Positions 8,379 to 19,536 of a DNA stretch of 64,000 nt are shown here, in pieces. Position numbers and translations under genes: made by a program. This DNA comes from Bailinhaonella thermotolerans (GTDB lineage: Bacteria > Actinomycetota > Actinomycetes > Streptosporangiales > Streptosporangiaceae), in contig NZ_QZEY01000006.1 of NCBI RefSeq assembly GCF_003594875.1, forward strand, positions 62,001 through 126,000, written 5' to 3'. The notes beneath the pieces were generated by a model. That model was not told the DNA's origin. It ran no database searches and worked only from the letters and a program-made list of their open reading frames with translations. The number at the start of each line of letters is the position of its first letter. Within the stretch, counting starts at the first letter, position 1.

Positions 8379-8681
8379 GACGGCGTTGTGGCGGTGGCGG
8401 GTCGGGGGGACGTCGATGTCGCCGAGGGGGCCGGAGGCGAGGTGGCTTCCGCGGGCGGCGTTGATCCGGCGGCGGGCTTGGTCCAGCGCGTGGCGCACGC
8501 GGCGGCGCTCCTGGCGCTCCTGGACTCGCGCCCGTCGGGCGACGGAGCGGTCGCGGACGTGAGCCCTGGCCCAGGTGCGGACCTCGGCCCTGTGGCGGAG
8601 GGACGACGGGCGCGGGCGATGGCCGGCGCGGCACGCCCGCCGCAGGCACGCGGCGCCGTACCGCAGGTCGGTGATCGTCAC
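8367..8681 (-). CDS. Small arginine-rich hypothetical protein
   Basis: 104 residues from GTG 8681. Nearly every codon ends in G or C throughout the frame, which supports real coding despite the lack of a recognised domain. The protein is highly basic (RRARVQERQERRRVRHALDQ) with a conserved-looking end (DIDVPPTRHRHNAVWQY). The frame is open further upstream to a stop at 8823 but has no better start codon, and codon bias weakens there. Function unknown. It might bind nucleic acid given its charge, but that is only a guess. Confidence 0.55.
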   Translation of the reverse strand: MTITDLRYGAACLRRACRAGHRPRPSSLRHRAEVRTWARAHVRDRSVARRARVQERQERRRVRHALDQARRRINAARGSHLASGPLGDIDVPPTRHRHNAVWQY

Positions 8682-8866
8682 CGACCGCCAGGGGGCTCCC
8701 CTGAGGCCGGCCCGGGCGAGGACGGTCGATGTGGTGGGCGGTGCGGGACACAGCGGCTCCCTGGGACGGCACCGCCAGGTGTCTCCTGGCGCTACCCGAA
8801 GCCGGCGGGTCCCACCGCTCGCTCACGCGTCATGGCCGGGACCCTAGCACCGCGAGCGGTTTCCCG

Positions 8867-9451
8867 TCAGAAGGGCGGGGCGGGGAGGAGGCGGTCGAGC
8901 TGGGCCGTCAGGGGCGGGGCGGCCAGGCGGTTGTCGATCTCGATGTGGGGCACGGCCGGGGGTTCGTCCACGCGGACGGCGCGGAGAAACTCGGGGAAGC
9001 GGGCCAGTTTGCCGGCGTCACGGTGGGAGGCGCGGGCGGTGAGGCGGCCGCGGAGGGTCTCGGCGTCGCTGCGGACCCAGACGAGGCGGACGGGGTCGCC
9101 GCCGAGATCGGCCACCCAGGAGCGCCAGCGCGCGGCGTCGTGGACCTGGCCGGTGAAGGGGCCGGACAGCAGGACCGGGCAGCCGTGGGAGCGGATCTCG
9201 CGGGCGGTGGCGGTCAGCCCGGCGTACTCGTGGGCCTTGATGTGCTCGTCGTACCAGGGGCCCTCGCGCTCGCCCGGGTCGCGCCCGTGGGAGCGCAGCG
9301 TCGCGGCCACGAAGTCCCCGTAGACGGTGTCCTTGTCCAGCAGCGCCGGCACCGGCCGCAGCCGCTCCAGCAGCATCGCCGCGACGGTCGTCTTCCCCGC
9401 GCCCGGAGGCCCGGACACCACCCAGACCTCCGCGGGCTTCCCATTCCCCAT
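8867..9451 (-). CDS. AAA_33-type P-loop ATPase/kinase
   Basis: 194 residues. The Walker A motif GPPGAGKTT begins near residue 14 and is followed by [10 protein letters not shown], as in zeta-toxin/chloramphenicol-phosphotransferase-like small kinases (AAA_33). [14 protein letters not shown] segment provides the probable lid and arginine region. Such proteins phosphorylate small molecules or nucleotides. No antitoxin-like gene is adjacent, so a toxin role is not supported. The gene stands alone. Confidence 0.75.
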   Translation of the reverse strand: MGNGKPAEVWVVSGPPGAGKTTVAAMLLERLRPVPALLDKDTVYGDFVAATLRSHGRDPGEREGPWYDEHIKAHEYAGLTATAREIRSHGCPVLLSGPFTGQVHDAARWRSWVADLGGDPVRLVWVRSDAETLRGRLTARASHRDAGKLARFPEFLRAVRVDEPPAVPHIEIDNRLAAPPLTAQLDRLLPAPPF

Positions 9452-9716
9452 GATCCACCCATCCTGCCGGATCCCCGGCTCCTCCGCGCCCCTTCTGCGA
9501 CCGGGACGCGGGGTCTACGCTCGGTCCAGCGGTGGCCGCGCGGGCGGGCCTTCTCGCGTTGAGGGGCGAGATCGCGTGTGGGATGATCACTCCGGCTCGC
9601 GCCGGGCGACCGCGGCCGGGGGCGCGGAGTGCGCCGCCACGAGCCGTCGCCCCGGGCCGCGACCGGGATCCGCGCCGGCGACCGGCGGCGGTATCCGTCG
9701 AGCCGGAGAAGGAACC

Positions 9717-10382
9717 ATGAGCCATCCCCCGCACAGCCCGTACCGGCAGACCGTCTACTACCAGCCGGGCGGCGCCGGGCCCGGCCCCGAGGACGAGCGG
9801 CGCAAGCCGCCGGGGTCGATCCTGGTGCTGGTGGCGGGGGGCGCGGGGGTCGTCTGCTTCTTCCTGGGCCTCATCCTCGGCGCCATGGTCGGCGCGCCCG
9901 CCCTCGGCCAGAACGCCGCCGCGGCCCCCACCGTCACGGTCACGGAGTTCGCCGGCCCCGCCGAGGACCCCTCCGCCCAGGACCAGCCCCCGGCCGACCA
10001 GTCCGGTGGCCAGTACCCCGCCGACCAGGCCCCCGTCCAGGACCAGCCCGCGCAGCAGCCCGCCCAGCGCCAACCCGCCGAGCAGCAGCCGGTCCAGCGG
10101 CAGCCCGCCCAACAGCAGCCGGACGCGGGAAGCCCCGCCACCGGCACCATCCGCGGGGAGGGGATCTTCCTCGTCGGCAAGGACGTCCAGGCGGGCACCT
10201 ACGCGTCGGCCGGCCCGGCCTCCGGCAGCCCGGCGTGCTACTGGGCCCGCCTGAAGGGCGTGAGCGGCCAGGCCTCGGACATCATCGCCAACGGCTACCA
10301 GAAGGGCCCCCAGACCATCACCATCGACCCCGCCGACAAGGCCTTCCAGTCCATGGGCTGCCAGGACTGGTCCCTCCGCTGA
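9717..10382 (+). CDS. Membrane-anchored secreted protein with Pro/Gln-rich linker
   Basis: 221 residues from ATG 9717, preceded by GGAGAAGGAACC. A Pro-rich cytoplasmic N-terminus leads to one membrane helix (about residues 34-56, with GVVCFFLGLILGAMVG), then a low-complexity Gln/Pro linker with repeated QPAQ and RQPA units (about 85-140). The C-terminal domain of about 75 residues carries two cysteines (PACYWARLKG and MGCQDW) that probably form a disulfide. This domain recurs in secreted actinobacterial proteins of unknown role. Inference: an extracytoplasmic sensor or binding domain on a stalk. Confidence 0.75.
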   Translation: MSHPPHSPYRQTVYYQPGGAGPGPEDERRKPPGSILVLVAGGAGVVCFFLGLILGAMVGAPALGQNAAAAPTVTVTEFAGPAEDPSAQDQPPADQSGGQYPADQAPVQDQPAQQPAQRQPAEQQPVQRQPAQQQPDAGSPATGTIRGEGIFLVGKDVQAGTYASAGPASGSPACYWARLKGVSGQASDIIANGYQKGPQTITIDPADKAFQSMGCQDWSLR

Positions 10383-10891
10383 CCCTCGGGCGGCCGCACG
10401 CCCCGGCGAGCACCCTCCACCGCCACGCACCCCGCTGACGACGCCCCACGCCGCGGCGGGCTCATGCCGTACGGCACGGCGCGGGCGCCCTCCCGCCACC
10501 GCGACCCGGCGACCCCGCCGCCCGGCGACCCCGGCTCCCGCCACCCGGCGGCCCCGGCTCCCGCCACCACCCCGGGCGACTCCGCCGCCACGCTCACCGG
10601 CCCCTGGGACGCCGGCCACCTCCTCGCCGTGAACCGAGGGCGGCTCCCGCGCGCGCCCGTCCCCGGGCGGGCGTGCCGGGTGGTGGCCCGGGGTGCGGCT
10701 CCCGCGCGCCCGTCACCCGTCCCTCGCACGCCCGCTCAGGGGATCGATCCACTTCTTGTGACGCGCGTCACGCACTTTGTCCTGCTGGATGCGAAAGTTC
10801 GCGACTCAGCGACGAAATGGGTCTTCCGCCGCGGCGAAAGGTGGGCTACGTTCGGCGCACCCGGAAGTCCCCGCGATGACGGAGGGACGGC
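10383..10891. promoter_or_regulatory. Intergenic region with two palindromes upstream of the ROK gene
   Basis: 508 bp, no gene supported. The last 130 bp are less GC-rich and hold a perfect 14-bp palindrome GTGACGCGCGTCAC (10758-10771) and GCGAAAGTTCGC (10791-10802, arms GCGAA/TTCGC). These are candidate operators for the downstream ROK regulator or another factor. The ROK gene has a clear ribosome site GGAGGG at 10881-10886. Confidence 0.5.
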
Positions 10892-12079
10892 GTGAAGAGG
10901 TTGACGGTGCGACCCGAGAACCGGCATCAGGCGGCGCTGCTCCGGCTGCTGCGCGACGGCGAGCGCTCCCGCGCGGAACTGGGCGACGTCGTGCGGCTGT
11001 CCCGCTCGAAGCTCGCGGTCGAGGTGGACCGGCTGGTCGCGCTGGGGCTGGCCGAGCAGTCCGGGCTCGCCGCCTCGCGGGGCGGGCGCCGGTCGGGCCT
11101 GGTACGGCTGTCGCCCCGGCTGCGCTTCGTCGGCATCGACGTCGGCGCGACCTCCATCGACGTGGCGGTGACCGGCGGCGACCTGGAGGTGCTGGGCACG
11201 GCGAGCGAGCCGTGCGACGTGCGCCAGGGCCCGGCGGCGGTGCTGGACCGGGCGATGGAGATGGTCGCCAAGCTGCGCGCGCAGGGGCTCGCCGAGGAGG
11301 TGCACGGCGTCGGCGTCGGCGTGCCGGGACCGGTGAGCTTCCGCGACGGGGTCCCGGTCGCGCCGCCGATCATGCCCGGCTGGGACAGGTTCCCGGTCCG
11401 GGAGGCGGTCAGCCAGGAACTGGGCTGCCCGGCCCTGGTGGACAACGACGTGAACATCATGGCCCTCGGCGAGCTGCACGCCGGGCTCGCCCGCCAGGTC
11501 GCCGACTTCCTGCTCATCAAGATCGGCACGGGCGTGGGCTGCGGGATCGTCGTGGACGGCAACATCTACCGCGGCGTCTCCGGCAGCGCGGGCGACATCG
11601 GCCACATCCGCGTGGACGACTTCGGCCCGGCCTGCGCCTGCGGCAACACCGGCTGCCTGGAGGCGTACTTCGGCGGCGCCGCCCTCGCCCGCGACGCGCT
11701 CGCCGCCGCCCGCGGCGGGCAGTCGCCGTACCTCGCCGAACGGCTGGAGACCCGCGAGACGCTAACCGCGGCGGACGTGGGCGAGGCGGCGGCGGCCGGG
11801 GACGCGGCGGCCGTGCGGCTGGTGCGCGAGGGCGGGCGGCGCGTCGGGCTCGTGCTGGCCGGGCTGGTGAGCTTCTTCAACCCGGGGCTCGTGATCATCG
11901 CGGGCGGGGTGGCCGGGCTCGGCCACACGCTGCTCGCCGAGATCCGCAGCGTCGTCTACCGCCGGTCGCTGCCGCTGGCGACCGGCAACCTGCCGATCGT
12001 GCTGTCCGAGCTGGGCGGCACCGCCGGGGTCGTGGGGGCGACCCGGCTGATCAGCGACCACGTGTTCTCCGTCGACTGA
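10892..12079 (+). CDS. ROK family transcriptional regulator
   Basis: 395 residues with a GTG start. The N-terminal winged helix (about 10-65, with LLRDGERSRAELGDVVRLSR) is followed by a ROK domain with GIDVGATSIDVAV, VDNDVNIMALGE and IKIGTGVGCGIVVDG. The zinc-binding loop is present as CACGNTGCLEAYFGG. Such NagC/XylR-like proteins repress sugar operons and are released by a sugar ligand. It heads the sugar transport operon, so it most likely controls that operon in response to the imported sugar. Confidence 0.9.
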   Translation: MKRLTVRPENRHQAALLRLLRDGERSRAELGDVVRLSRSKLAVEVDRLVALGLAEQSGLAASRGGRRSGLVRLSPRLRFVGIDVGATSIDVAVTGGDLEVLGTASEPCDVRQGPAAVLDRAMEMVAKLRAQGLAEEVHGVGVGVPGPVSFRDGVPVAPPIMPGWDRFPVREAVSQELGCPALVDNDVNIMALGELHAGLARQVADFLLIKIGTGVGCGIVVDGNIYRGVSGSAGDIGHIRVDDFGPACACGNTGCLEAYFGGAALARDALAAARGGQSPYLAERLETRETLTAADVGEAAAAGDAAAVRLVREGGRRVGLVLAGLVSFFNPGLVIIAGGVAGLGHTLLAEIRSVVYRRSLPLATGNLPIVLSELGGTAGVVGATRLISDHVFSVD

Positions 12080-12081
12080 CA

Positions 12082-12097
12082 CCCCGGCCGGCCGGGG
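12082..12097. terminator. Perfect 16-bp palindrome between regulator and transporter genes
   Basis: CCCCGGCCGGCCGGGG is self-complementary and lies in the 51-bp gap between the ROK stop and the ABC ATPase start. It could reduce read-through or be an operator. Confidence 0.4.
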
Positions 12098-12130
12098 CAC
12101 CGGCCGGCCGACGATCCCCCGGAGGCCCCC

Positions 12131-13665
12131 GTGCCGCTCCTGCGGATGCGCGGCATCACCAAACGTTTCCCCGGCGTACGCGCCCTGGACGGCGTGGATC
12201 TGGAGGTCGAGGCCGGCGAGGTGCACTGCCTCCTCGGCCAGAACGGCGCCGGGAAGTCCACCCTGATCAAGGTGCTCTCCGGGGTGCACCAGCCCGACGA
12301 GGGCGAGGTGCGCTTCGGCGGCGAGCCCGTACGGCTGGCGGGCCCGACCGCCGCGATGCGCCTCGGCATCGCCACGATCTACCAGGAGCTCGACCTGGTG
12401 GACGGCCTCTCGGTCGCCGAGAACGTCTTCCTCGGGCACGAGCGGGCGTCCTACGGGTTCGTCCGCCGCCGGGAGGCCGCGCGGGCGGCGGGCGAGCTGC
12501 TGGCCCGGCTCGGGCACCCGGAGATCCCGCCGAACCGGCTGGTCGAGCGGCTGTCCCCGGCGGGCAAGCAGGTGGTCAGCATGGCGCGGGCGCTGTCGCA
12601 CGACGCCCGGCTGATCATCATGGACGAGCCGTCGGCGGCGCTGGCCCACGACGAGGTGGCGAACCTGTTCCGGCTCGTGCGCGAGCTGACCTCCGCCGGG
12701 GTCGCGGTGATCTACATCTCGCACCGGCTCGAGGAGATCCGCGAGATCGGCGACCGGGTGACGGTGCTCAAGGACGGCCGCACGGTCGCGGTCGGGCTGC
12801 CCGCCGCGACCACCCCGACGCCGGAGATCGTGCGCCTGATGACCGGCCGCTCCGTCGAGTACGTCTTCCCGCCGAGGCGCCCCCGCCCCGCCGTACCGGA
12901 GGCCGGGGGGCGCGACCCCGAGGCGGACGGCCTGGGGACGGAGATCCTGCGGGTCGAGGGGCTGACCGTGCCCGGGGAGTTCGCGGACGTGTCGTTCTCG
13001 GTCCGGGCGGGCGAGATCGTGGGGCTGGCCGGGCTGGTCGGCTCGGGCCGCACGGAGATCCTGGAGACGGTGTACGGCCTGCGGCGGCCCTCGGCGGGGC
13101 GCGTCCTGCTGGACGGCAGGCCGGTACGGCCGGGCAGCGCGGCGCGGGCCGTACGCCTCGGCATGGGCCTCGCGCCGGAGGAGCGCAAGAGCCAGGCGCT
13201 GCTGCTGGAGGACTCCCTCGCCGACAACATCACGCTCGCCGGGCTCCCCCGCTACAGCCGCCTGGGGTGGCTGGACCGGCGGCGGGCGCTGGCCGACGCG
13301 GCGGAGCAGATCGCGGCGCTGGACGTGCGCCCGGCGGACGCGCGGCGGCCGGTGAAGACGCTGTCCGGCGGCAACCAGCAGAAGGCCGTGCTCGCCCGCT
13401 GGCTGATCAACGGGCGGCGGCTGCTGCTGCTCGACGAGCCCACCCGCGGCGTGGACGTGGGCGCGCGGGCGGAGCTGTACGCGCTGATCCGGCGGCTGGC
13501 CGACGCGGGGCTCGGCGTGCTGCTGGTCTCCAGCGAGGTCCCCGAGGTGCTGGGCCTCGCCGACCGGGTGCTCGTGGTGCGCGAGGGCCGGGTGATCCAC
13601 CAGGCGGACGCGCGCGACCTCGACGAGCACCGCGTCCTGGACATGATCATGGAAGGAAGCCTCTC

Positions 13666-13669
<4 letters not shown>
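12131..13669 (+). CDS. Sugar ABC transporter, duplicated ATPase (RbsA/MglA type)
   Basis: 512 residues with two ABC domains in one chain. The first has Walker A GQNGAGKSTLIK, signature LSPAGKQVVSMARAL and Walker B LIIMDEPSAAL. The second has the degenerate Walker A GLVGSGRTEIL, a canonical LSGGNQQKAVLARWL signature and [15 protein letters not shown]. This asymmetry is normal for the carbohydrate-uptake CUT2 family (ribose, galactose, xylose, inositol). It powers import together with the permease and binding protein encoded next. It overlaps the permease start by GTGA. Confidence 0.93.
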
Positions 13670-14829
<1,160 letters not shown>

Positions 14830-14886
14830 CCCTCCCTGCCCATCCCACCCCCGAACCCCCGAACCCCCTGATCTGTAGGAGAGACC

Positions 14887-15948
14887 ATGCCCGAGAACGG
14901 TCCGCTCGGCCGCCGGGGATTCCTGCTCGGCGGGGCCGTCGTCGGCGCCGGCGCGCTCGCGACCGCCTGCACCAGCAACGAGCCGCCCGCGGCGAGCAAG
15001 CCGGCCGCCTCCCAGGCCCCGGCCGCCGGGAGCGACAACGACAAGCCCGGCAAGCAGGTCACCATCGGCTTCTCCGCGCCCGCCGCCGACCACGGCTGGA
15101 TCGCGGCGATCGCCAAGAACGCCCAGGCGGAGGCCGGGAGGTACTCCGACGTGACCTTCCGGCCGGTCGAGCCCACCAACGACATCAACCAGCAGATCTC
15201 CGCGGTCGAGTCGCTCATCCAGCAGAAGGTGAACGTGCTCGTGCTGCTCCCCAACGACGGCGAGCAGCTCAACCAGGTCGCCCGCCGCGCCATGGACGCC
15301 GGGATCCCGGTGGTCAACCTGGACCGCGTCTTCCCCGACAAGCTGTCGTACCGGACCTGGATCGGCGGCGACAACTACGGCATGGGCGTCGCGGCCGGGC
15401 ACTACATCGGCAAGAAGCTCAAGGACAAGGGCGTGTCCAACCCGGTGATCGTGGAGATCCAGGGCATCGCCACGCTCCCGCTCACCCAGGACCGCAGCAA
15501 GGGCTTCGCCGACGCGCTCAAGTCGTACGGCTTCGGCGTGACCGCCAAGCAGGACGCCAAGTTCACGGTCCAGACCGGCAACGAGGTCGCGGGCAACCTG
15601 CTCCAGGCGCACAAGAAGATCGACGCGCTGTGGAACCACGACGACGACCAGGGCGTGGGCGTCCTCGCGGCGATCAAGCAGGCGGGGCGGAACGAGTTCT
15701 TCATGGTCGGCGGCGCCGGGTCGGCGAACGCGATGCGGGAGATCAAGGCCGGCGGCGTGCTGGAGTGCACCGTGACCTACTCCCCCACCATGGCGTCGTC
15801 GGCGATCCGGCTGGCCCGGCTGATCGCGCAGGGCAAGGGCATGGGCGACCTGGTCGAGAACCAGGTGCCGCAGTCGATCACGCTCGCCTCCGAGACCATC
15901 ACCAAGGAGAACGTGGACGCCTATCTGCCGCTGGGCTTCGAATCGTGA
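14887..15948 (+). CDS. Sugar ABC transporter substrate-binding lipoprotein
   Basis: 353 residues, with ribosome site GTAGGAGAGACC before ATG. The signal carries twin arginines (Arg9-Arg10, RRGFLLGG) and a lipobox LATAC with lipidated Cys28, so it may be Tat-exported and lipid-anchored. The mature part is a type I periplasmic-binding fold of the ribose/galactose/inositol group (KQVTIGFSAPAADHGW near its start; NHDDDQGVGVLAAI later). It delivers the substrate to the permease. Ligand not determinable by eye. Confidence 0.92.
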   Translation: MPENGPLGRRGFLLGGAVVGAGALATACTSNEPPAASKPAASQAPAAGSDNDKPGKQVTIGFSAPAADHGWIAAIAKNAQAEAGRYSDVTFRPVEPTNDINQQISAVESLIQQKVNVLVLLPNDGEQLNQVARRAMDAGIPVVNLDRVFPDKLSYRTWIGGDNYGMGVAAGHYIGKKLKDKGVSNPVIVEIQGIATLPLTQDRSKGFADALKSYGFGVTAKQDAKFTVQTGNEVAGNLLQAHKKIDALWNHDDDQGVGVLAAIKQAGRNEFFMVGGAGSANAMREIKAGGVLECTVTYSPTMASSAIRLARLIAQGKGMGDLVENQVPQSITLASETITKENVDAYLPLGFES

Positions 15949-17144
15949 GCCCGGTCATCGGGGACCCCGGCCCGGCCGTACGGCCGGAGGCGGCCGGGGA
16001 GGACGCGGAGCGGATCGGCGTCGGCATGGTCGGGTACGCGTTCATGGGCCGGGTGCACTCCCAGGCGTGGCGCTCGGCCGCCGCGTTCTTCGACCTGCCG
16101 CTGCGCCCGGTCATGGCCGCGCTGTCCGGCCGGGACGCCGCCCGGGTCACCGCCGCCGCCGCGAAGCTGGGCTGGGCCGCGGTCGAGACGGACTGGAAGG
16201 ACCTGGTCCACCGCGACGACGTCCAGCTCGTGGACGTGTGCACGCCGGGCGACAGCCACGCCGAGATCGCGATCGCCGCGCTGGAGGCGGGGCGGCACGT
16301 GCTCTGCGAGAAGCCGCTGGCGAACACGGTGGCCGAGGCCGAGGCGATGGCCGAGGCCGCCGGCCGGGCGCGGGCCAGGGGCGTCCGCTCCATGGTCGGC
16401 TTCAACTACCGGCGCGTGCCCGCCCTGGCGTACGCCCGGGAACTGGTGCGGGCCGGGCGGCTCGGTCAGATCCGGCACGTCCGCGCGCAGTACCTCCAGG
16501 ACTGGATCGTGGACCCCGCCTTCCCCCTGGTCTGGCGGCTGCGGCGGGAGCGGGCGGGCTCGGGCGCGCTGGGCGACATCGGCGCGCACATCGTGGACGC
16601 GGCCCAGTACGTCACGGACGACCTGCTCGCCGGGGTCTCGGCGATCACCGAGACCTTCGTCAGGGAGCGCCCCCTGCCGGAGGGGACCGGGCGGGGCGAG
16701 GTGACCGTGGACGACGCCGCGCTGTTCATCGGGCGGTTCCGGGGCGGGGCGCTGGCGTCGTTCGAGGCCACGCGGTTCGCCGCCGGGCGCAAGAACGCGC
16801 TGCGCCTGGAGGTCAACGGGTCGCTGGGCAGCCTGGCGTTCGACTTCGAGTCCATGAACGAGCTGTGGTTCCACGACCACGCCGGGGACGCGGCCGAGGC
16901 GGGTTTCCGGCGGATCCTCGTCACCGAGCCGGGCCACCCCTACGCGGGGGCGTGGTGGCCCCCGGGCCACGCCCTCGGCTACGAGCACACGTTCACCCAC
17001 CAGGCCGCCGACCTGCTCCAGGCCGTGGCCGCCGGCGCCGACCCCCTCCCCTCGTTCGCCGACGGGCTCCAGGTCCAGCGCGTCCTGGCGGCGGTCGAGG
17101 AGAGCGCCGCGAACGAGAGCCGCTGGACCCCCGTCCCCGGCTGA
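15945..17144 (+). CDS. Gfo/Idh/MocA family oxidoreductase
   Basis: 399 residues from GTG 15945, overlapping the binding-protein stop (GTGA). The N-terminal NAD(P) fold [14 protein letters not shown] and the family signature LCEKPLA with catalytic lysine are clear. The C-terminal alpha/beta domain carries [14 protein letters not shown]. Members oxidise sugars, inositols or glycosides. Its place inside the operon means it should act on the imported compound, possibly oxidising a ring hydroxyl before the downstream isomerase acts. Confidence 0.92.
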   Translation: MSPVIGDPGPAVRPEAAGEDAERIGVGMVGYAFMGRVHSQAWRSAAAFFDLPLRPVMAALSGRDAARVTAAAAKLGWAAVETDWKDLVHRDDVQLVDVCTPGDSHAEIAIAALEAGRHVLCEKPLANTVAEAEAMAEAAGRARARGVRSMVGFNYRRVPALAYARELVRAGRLGQIRHVRAQYLQDWIVDPAFPLVWRLRRERAGSGALGDIGAHIVDAAQYVTDDLLAGVSAITETFVRERPLPEGTGRGEVTVDDAALFIGRFRGGALASFEATRFAAGRKNALRLEVNGSLGSLAFDFESMNELWFHDHAGDAAEAGFRRILVTEPGHPYAGAWWPPGHALGYEHTFTHQAADLLQAVAAGADPLPSFADGLQVQRVLAAVEESAANESRWTPVPG

Positions 17145-17262
17145 CCCCACCCGGTACGGCTCGCGCCCCGCGTGCGGCGTGAGCCGTACTCCCGGCGGGG
17201 GCGGGCGGGAGCCGTACCGGGAACGGGGCCGGACGACGGAAGATCTGTGGAGGTATGAGGAC

Positions 17263-18270
17263 ATGGCACGACCGATCACGTTGTTCACCGGCCAGTGGGC
17301 GGACCTGCCGTTCGAGGAGGTGTGCCGGCTCGCGGCCGAGTGGGGCTACGACGGGCTGGAGATCGCCTGCTGGGGCGACCACTTCGAGGTGGACCGCGCG
17401 CTCGCCGAGGACGACTACGTGGCGCGCAAGCGGGAGACGCTGGCCAAGTACGACCTGAGCGTCTACGCGATCTCGAACCACCTCGTGGGCCAGGCCGTCT
17501 GCGACCACCCCATCGACGCCCGCCACGAGGCGATCCTCCCGGCGCGGATCTGGGGCTCCGGCGACCCCGAGGAGGTGCGGCGGCGGGCCGCCGAGGAGAT
17601 GAAGGACACCGCGCGGGCGGCGGCGCGGCTCGGCGTGACCACGGTGGTGGGCTTCACAGGCTCGTCGATCTGGCACACCGTCGCGATGTTCCCGCCGGTG
17701 CCGCCCGCGATGATCGAGGCGGGGTACCAGGACTTCGCGGACCGCTGGAACCCCATCCTGGACGTCTTCGACCGGGAAGGCGTCCGCTTCGCCCACGAGG
17801 TGCACCCCAGCGAGATCGCGTACGACCACCACACGACCACGCGGGCGCTGGAGGCGGTGGACCGGCGGGAGGCGTTCGGCCTCAACTGGGACCCCTCGCA
17901 CATGGTCTGGCAGGACGTGGACCCGGCGAACTTCATCCTCGACTTCGCCGACCGCATCTACCACGTGGACTGCAAGGACACCCGGATCAGGCGCGCGGAC
18001 GGGCGGCGCGGGCGCCTCTCCTCCCACCTCCCCTGGGCCGACCCCCGCCGCGCCTGGGACTTCGTCTCCACCGGGCGCGGGGACGTGCCCTGGGAGGACT
18101 GCTTCCGCGCCCTCAACGCCATCGGCTACCAGGGCCCCATCTCCATCGAGTGGGAGGACGCCGGCATGGACCGCCTCCAGGGCGCCCCCGAGTCCCTGGC
18201 CTTCATCCGCGCCCTGAACGCCATCGAACCCCCGTCCACCTCCTTCGACGCCGCCTTCTCCAAGGGCTGA
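17263..18270 (+). CDS. Sugar phosphate isomerase/epimerase (xylose-isomerase-like TIM barrel)
   Basis: 335 residues from ATG 17263, with GGAGGT 8 nt upstream; an overlapping ATG at 17255 is out of frame. The AP-endonuclease-2/TIM-barrel family is shown by [16 protein letters not shown] near the N-terminus and metal-site segments [29 protein letters not shown] and [10 protein letters not shown]. These enzymes isomerise or epimerise sugars and inositol derivatives. It is the last gene of the ROK-ABC-oxidoreductase operon. Confidence 0.9.
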   Translation: MARPITLFTGQWADLPFEEVCRLAAEWGYDGLEIACWGDHFEVDRALAEDDYVARKRETLAKYDLSVYAISNHLVGQAVCDHPIDARHEAILPARIWGSGDPEEVRRRAAEEMKDTARAAARLGVTTVVGFTGSSIWHTVAMFPPVPPAMIEAGYQDFADRWNPILDVFDREGVRFAHEVHPSEIAYDHHTTTRALEAVDRREAFGLNWDPSHMVWQDVDPANFILDFADRIYHVDCKDTRIRRADGRRGRLSSHLPWADPRRAWDFVSTGRGDVPWEDCFRALNAIGYQGPISIEWEDAGMDRLQGAPESLAFIRALNAIEPPSTSFDAAFSKG

Positions 18271-18279
18271 CCGGGCGCC

Positions 18280-18326
18280 GCCCGCACCGTCTCGGCTACG
18301 CCGGACGCCCGGCGGACGGTGCGGGC
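18280..18326. terminator. Bidirectional hairpin at the end of the sugar operon
   Basis: GCCCGCACCGTC (18280-18291) pairs perfectly with GACGGTGCGGGC (18315-18326). It lies between convergent genes and overlaps the 3' end of the minus-strand gene. Confidence 0.75.
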
Positions 18327-19207
18327 ACGGCAGCGGCCCGTGCCGCGGCCGGGGCGCGCCCCAGTTCCCGGCCGCCGCGCGCGGCCCAGACCGCGACGAG
18401 CGCGGCGTGCGCCATCGCGGCGGCCATGAGGGCCGGGCCGAGATACGGGTCGGCCGCCGCGGTCAGGGCCTGGGCCGGGATCTCGCGCGCGACGAGGAGC
18501 ACGGTGAGGCCGCCTGCCCCCAGCGTGACCGGGGACCACCGGCCGTCCCGGCCCATGGCGACGAGGACGAGGATCAGCCAGAGCGCCAGGGCGAGGAGGT
18601 CGAACGGCCAGACGCGGGTCAGGAACCTCCCGGCCGCGTCCTCGAACGCGCGCGGGATCAGGGATGCCAGGAGCAGCCCGTACAGCCCGAAGCACACCTG
18701 GACCGGCAGCCCGGCGGCGATCAGCGCCCGGCGCGGGCCGCCGCGCGCGAGCGCCCGGGGGACGAGCACCGCCAGCACCACGACCAGCGCGCACGCGTAG
18801 ACGTCCGCGCCGGTCAGGAGGAGGCCGCCCGGGGCCGGCCACGACCGTCCCAGGGCGAAGAGCAGGCCCTGCGTCAGGACCGGCTGGAGGAGCGCCAGGA
18901 CCGCGGTGACGTACAGCACCCACCGCAGCGAACGGGCGGATCCGCCGAGGCGCACGGGCGCGTCTCCCGTCCGGGGCCCGCTGACGATCTCCCGGATCGC
19001 CCACGCCTGGAGGCCGCCCGTCACCAGGAGGAGCGCCGCCGCCCAGGGCTCCATCCCCGCCGGGGCCTCCGTCGGCCATCCCAGGGCGAGCGTCCAGACA
19101 CCCGGCCACCAGGCGCCGCCCAGATACGCCGCCGCCGCCGCGACCACGACGGCCGCGTACGCCGCCGCGAGGACCGCCGCGGCCGTGCCGTACCGATATC
19201 GCCGCAC
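18296..19207 (-). CDS. Polytopic membrane protein of unknown function
   Basis: 303 residues from GTG 19207, chosen for the GAGGA site 9 bp upstream; the frame is open to 19273. About eight hydrophobic helices, with no catalytic motif I can recognise. It ends in an Ala/Pro-rich tail. It is probably an actinobacterial membrane protein with no assigned role. Convergent with the sugar operon. Confidence 0.7.
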   Translation of the reverse strand: MRRYRYGTAAAVLAAAYAAVVVAAAAAYLGGAWWPGVWTLALGWPTEAPAGMEPWAAALLLVTGGLQAWAIREIVSGPRTGDAPVRLGGSARSLRWVLYVTAVLALLQPVLTQGLLFALGRSWPAPGGLLLTGADVYACALVVVLAVLVPRALARGGPRRALIAAGLPVQVCFGLYGLLLASLIPRAFEDAAGRFLTRVWPFDLLALALWLILVLVAMGRDGRWSPVTLGAGGLTVLLVAREIPAQALTAAADPYLGPALMAAAMAHAALVAVWAARGGRELGRAPAAARAAAVPAPSAGRPA

Positions 19208-19536
19208 AGCGCCATCCTCATGATCGACGGGGCGAATCGCCCCACGGTCCCAGAAGGACGCCCCTCTCGCCACCCTGCCGGATCACTTTCCGCCCGTACG
19301 GCGGCGCGGGGGCGCGCCGTTCGCGGCGGGCGCCGGGCCTCCGGGCCGTGGCCGGGCGACGGCTGTGGCGGGCCGACGGCTGTGGCGGGCCGACGGCTGT
19401 GGCGGGCCGACGGCTGTGGCGGGGCGACGGCCGGGGCGGTGGTCGCGCCGGCGCGTGCTCGCGGCGTGGGGAGAGCGGGGGCTCGGGGTTGTCCACAGAA
19501 CGGGGTTCGGGGGGTCGCGGGAGGCCGTGATCGTGG
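19208..19536. other. Intergenic region containing a 17-bp minisatellite
   Basis: Apart from the tandem repeat at 19357-19441 nothing gene-like is seen. Open frames here are shadows of the repeat and of high GC. Confidence 0.5.
19357..19441. repeat. Tandem 17-bp repeat, five units
   Basis: The unit CGACGGCTGTGGCGGGC starts at 19357, 19374, 19391, 19408 and 19425, exactly 17 bp apart. The first four copies are nearly identical and the fifth is diverged. Confidence 0.9.

Noticed and set aside
8867-9451. Zeta-type toxin
   Set aside because: The P-loop kinase fold fits, but there is no antitoxin gene and many AAA_33 proteins are ordinary small-molecule kinases.
14830-14886. Riboswitch or leader RNA between permease and binding protein
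   Set aside because: Only 57 bp with no conserved fold; it simply holds the ribosome site.
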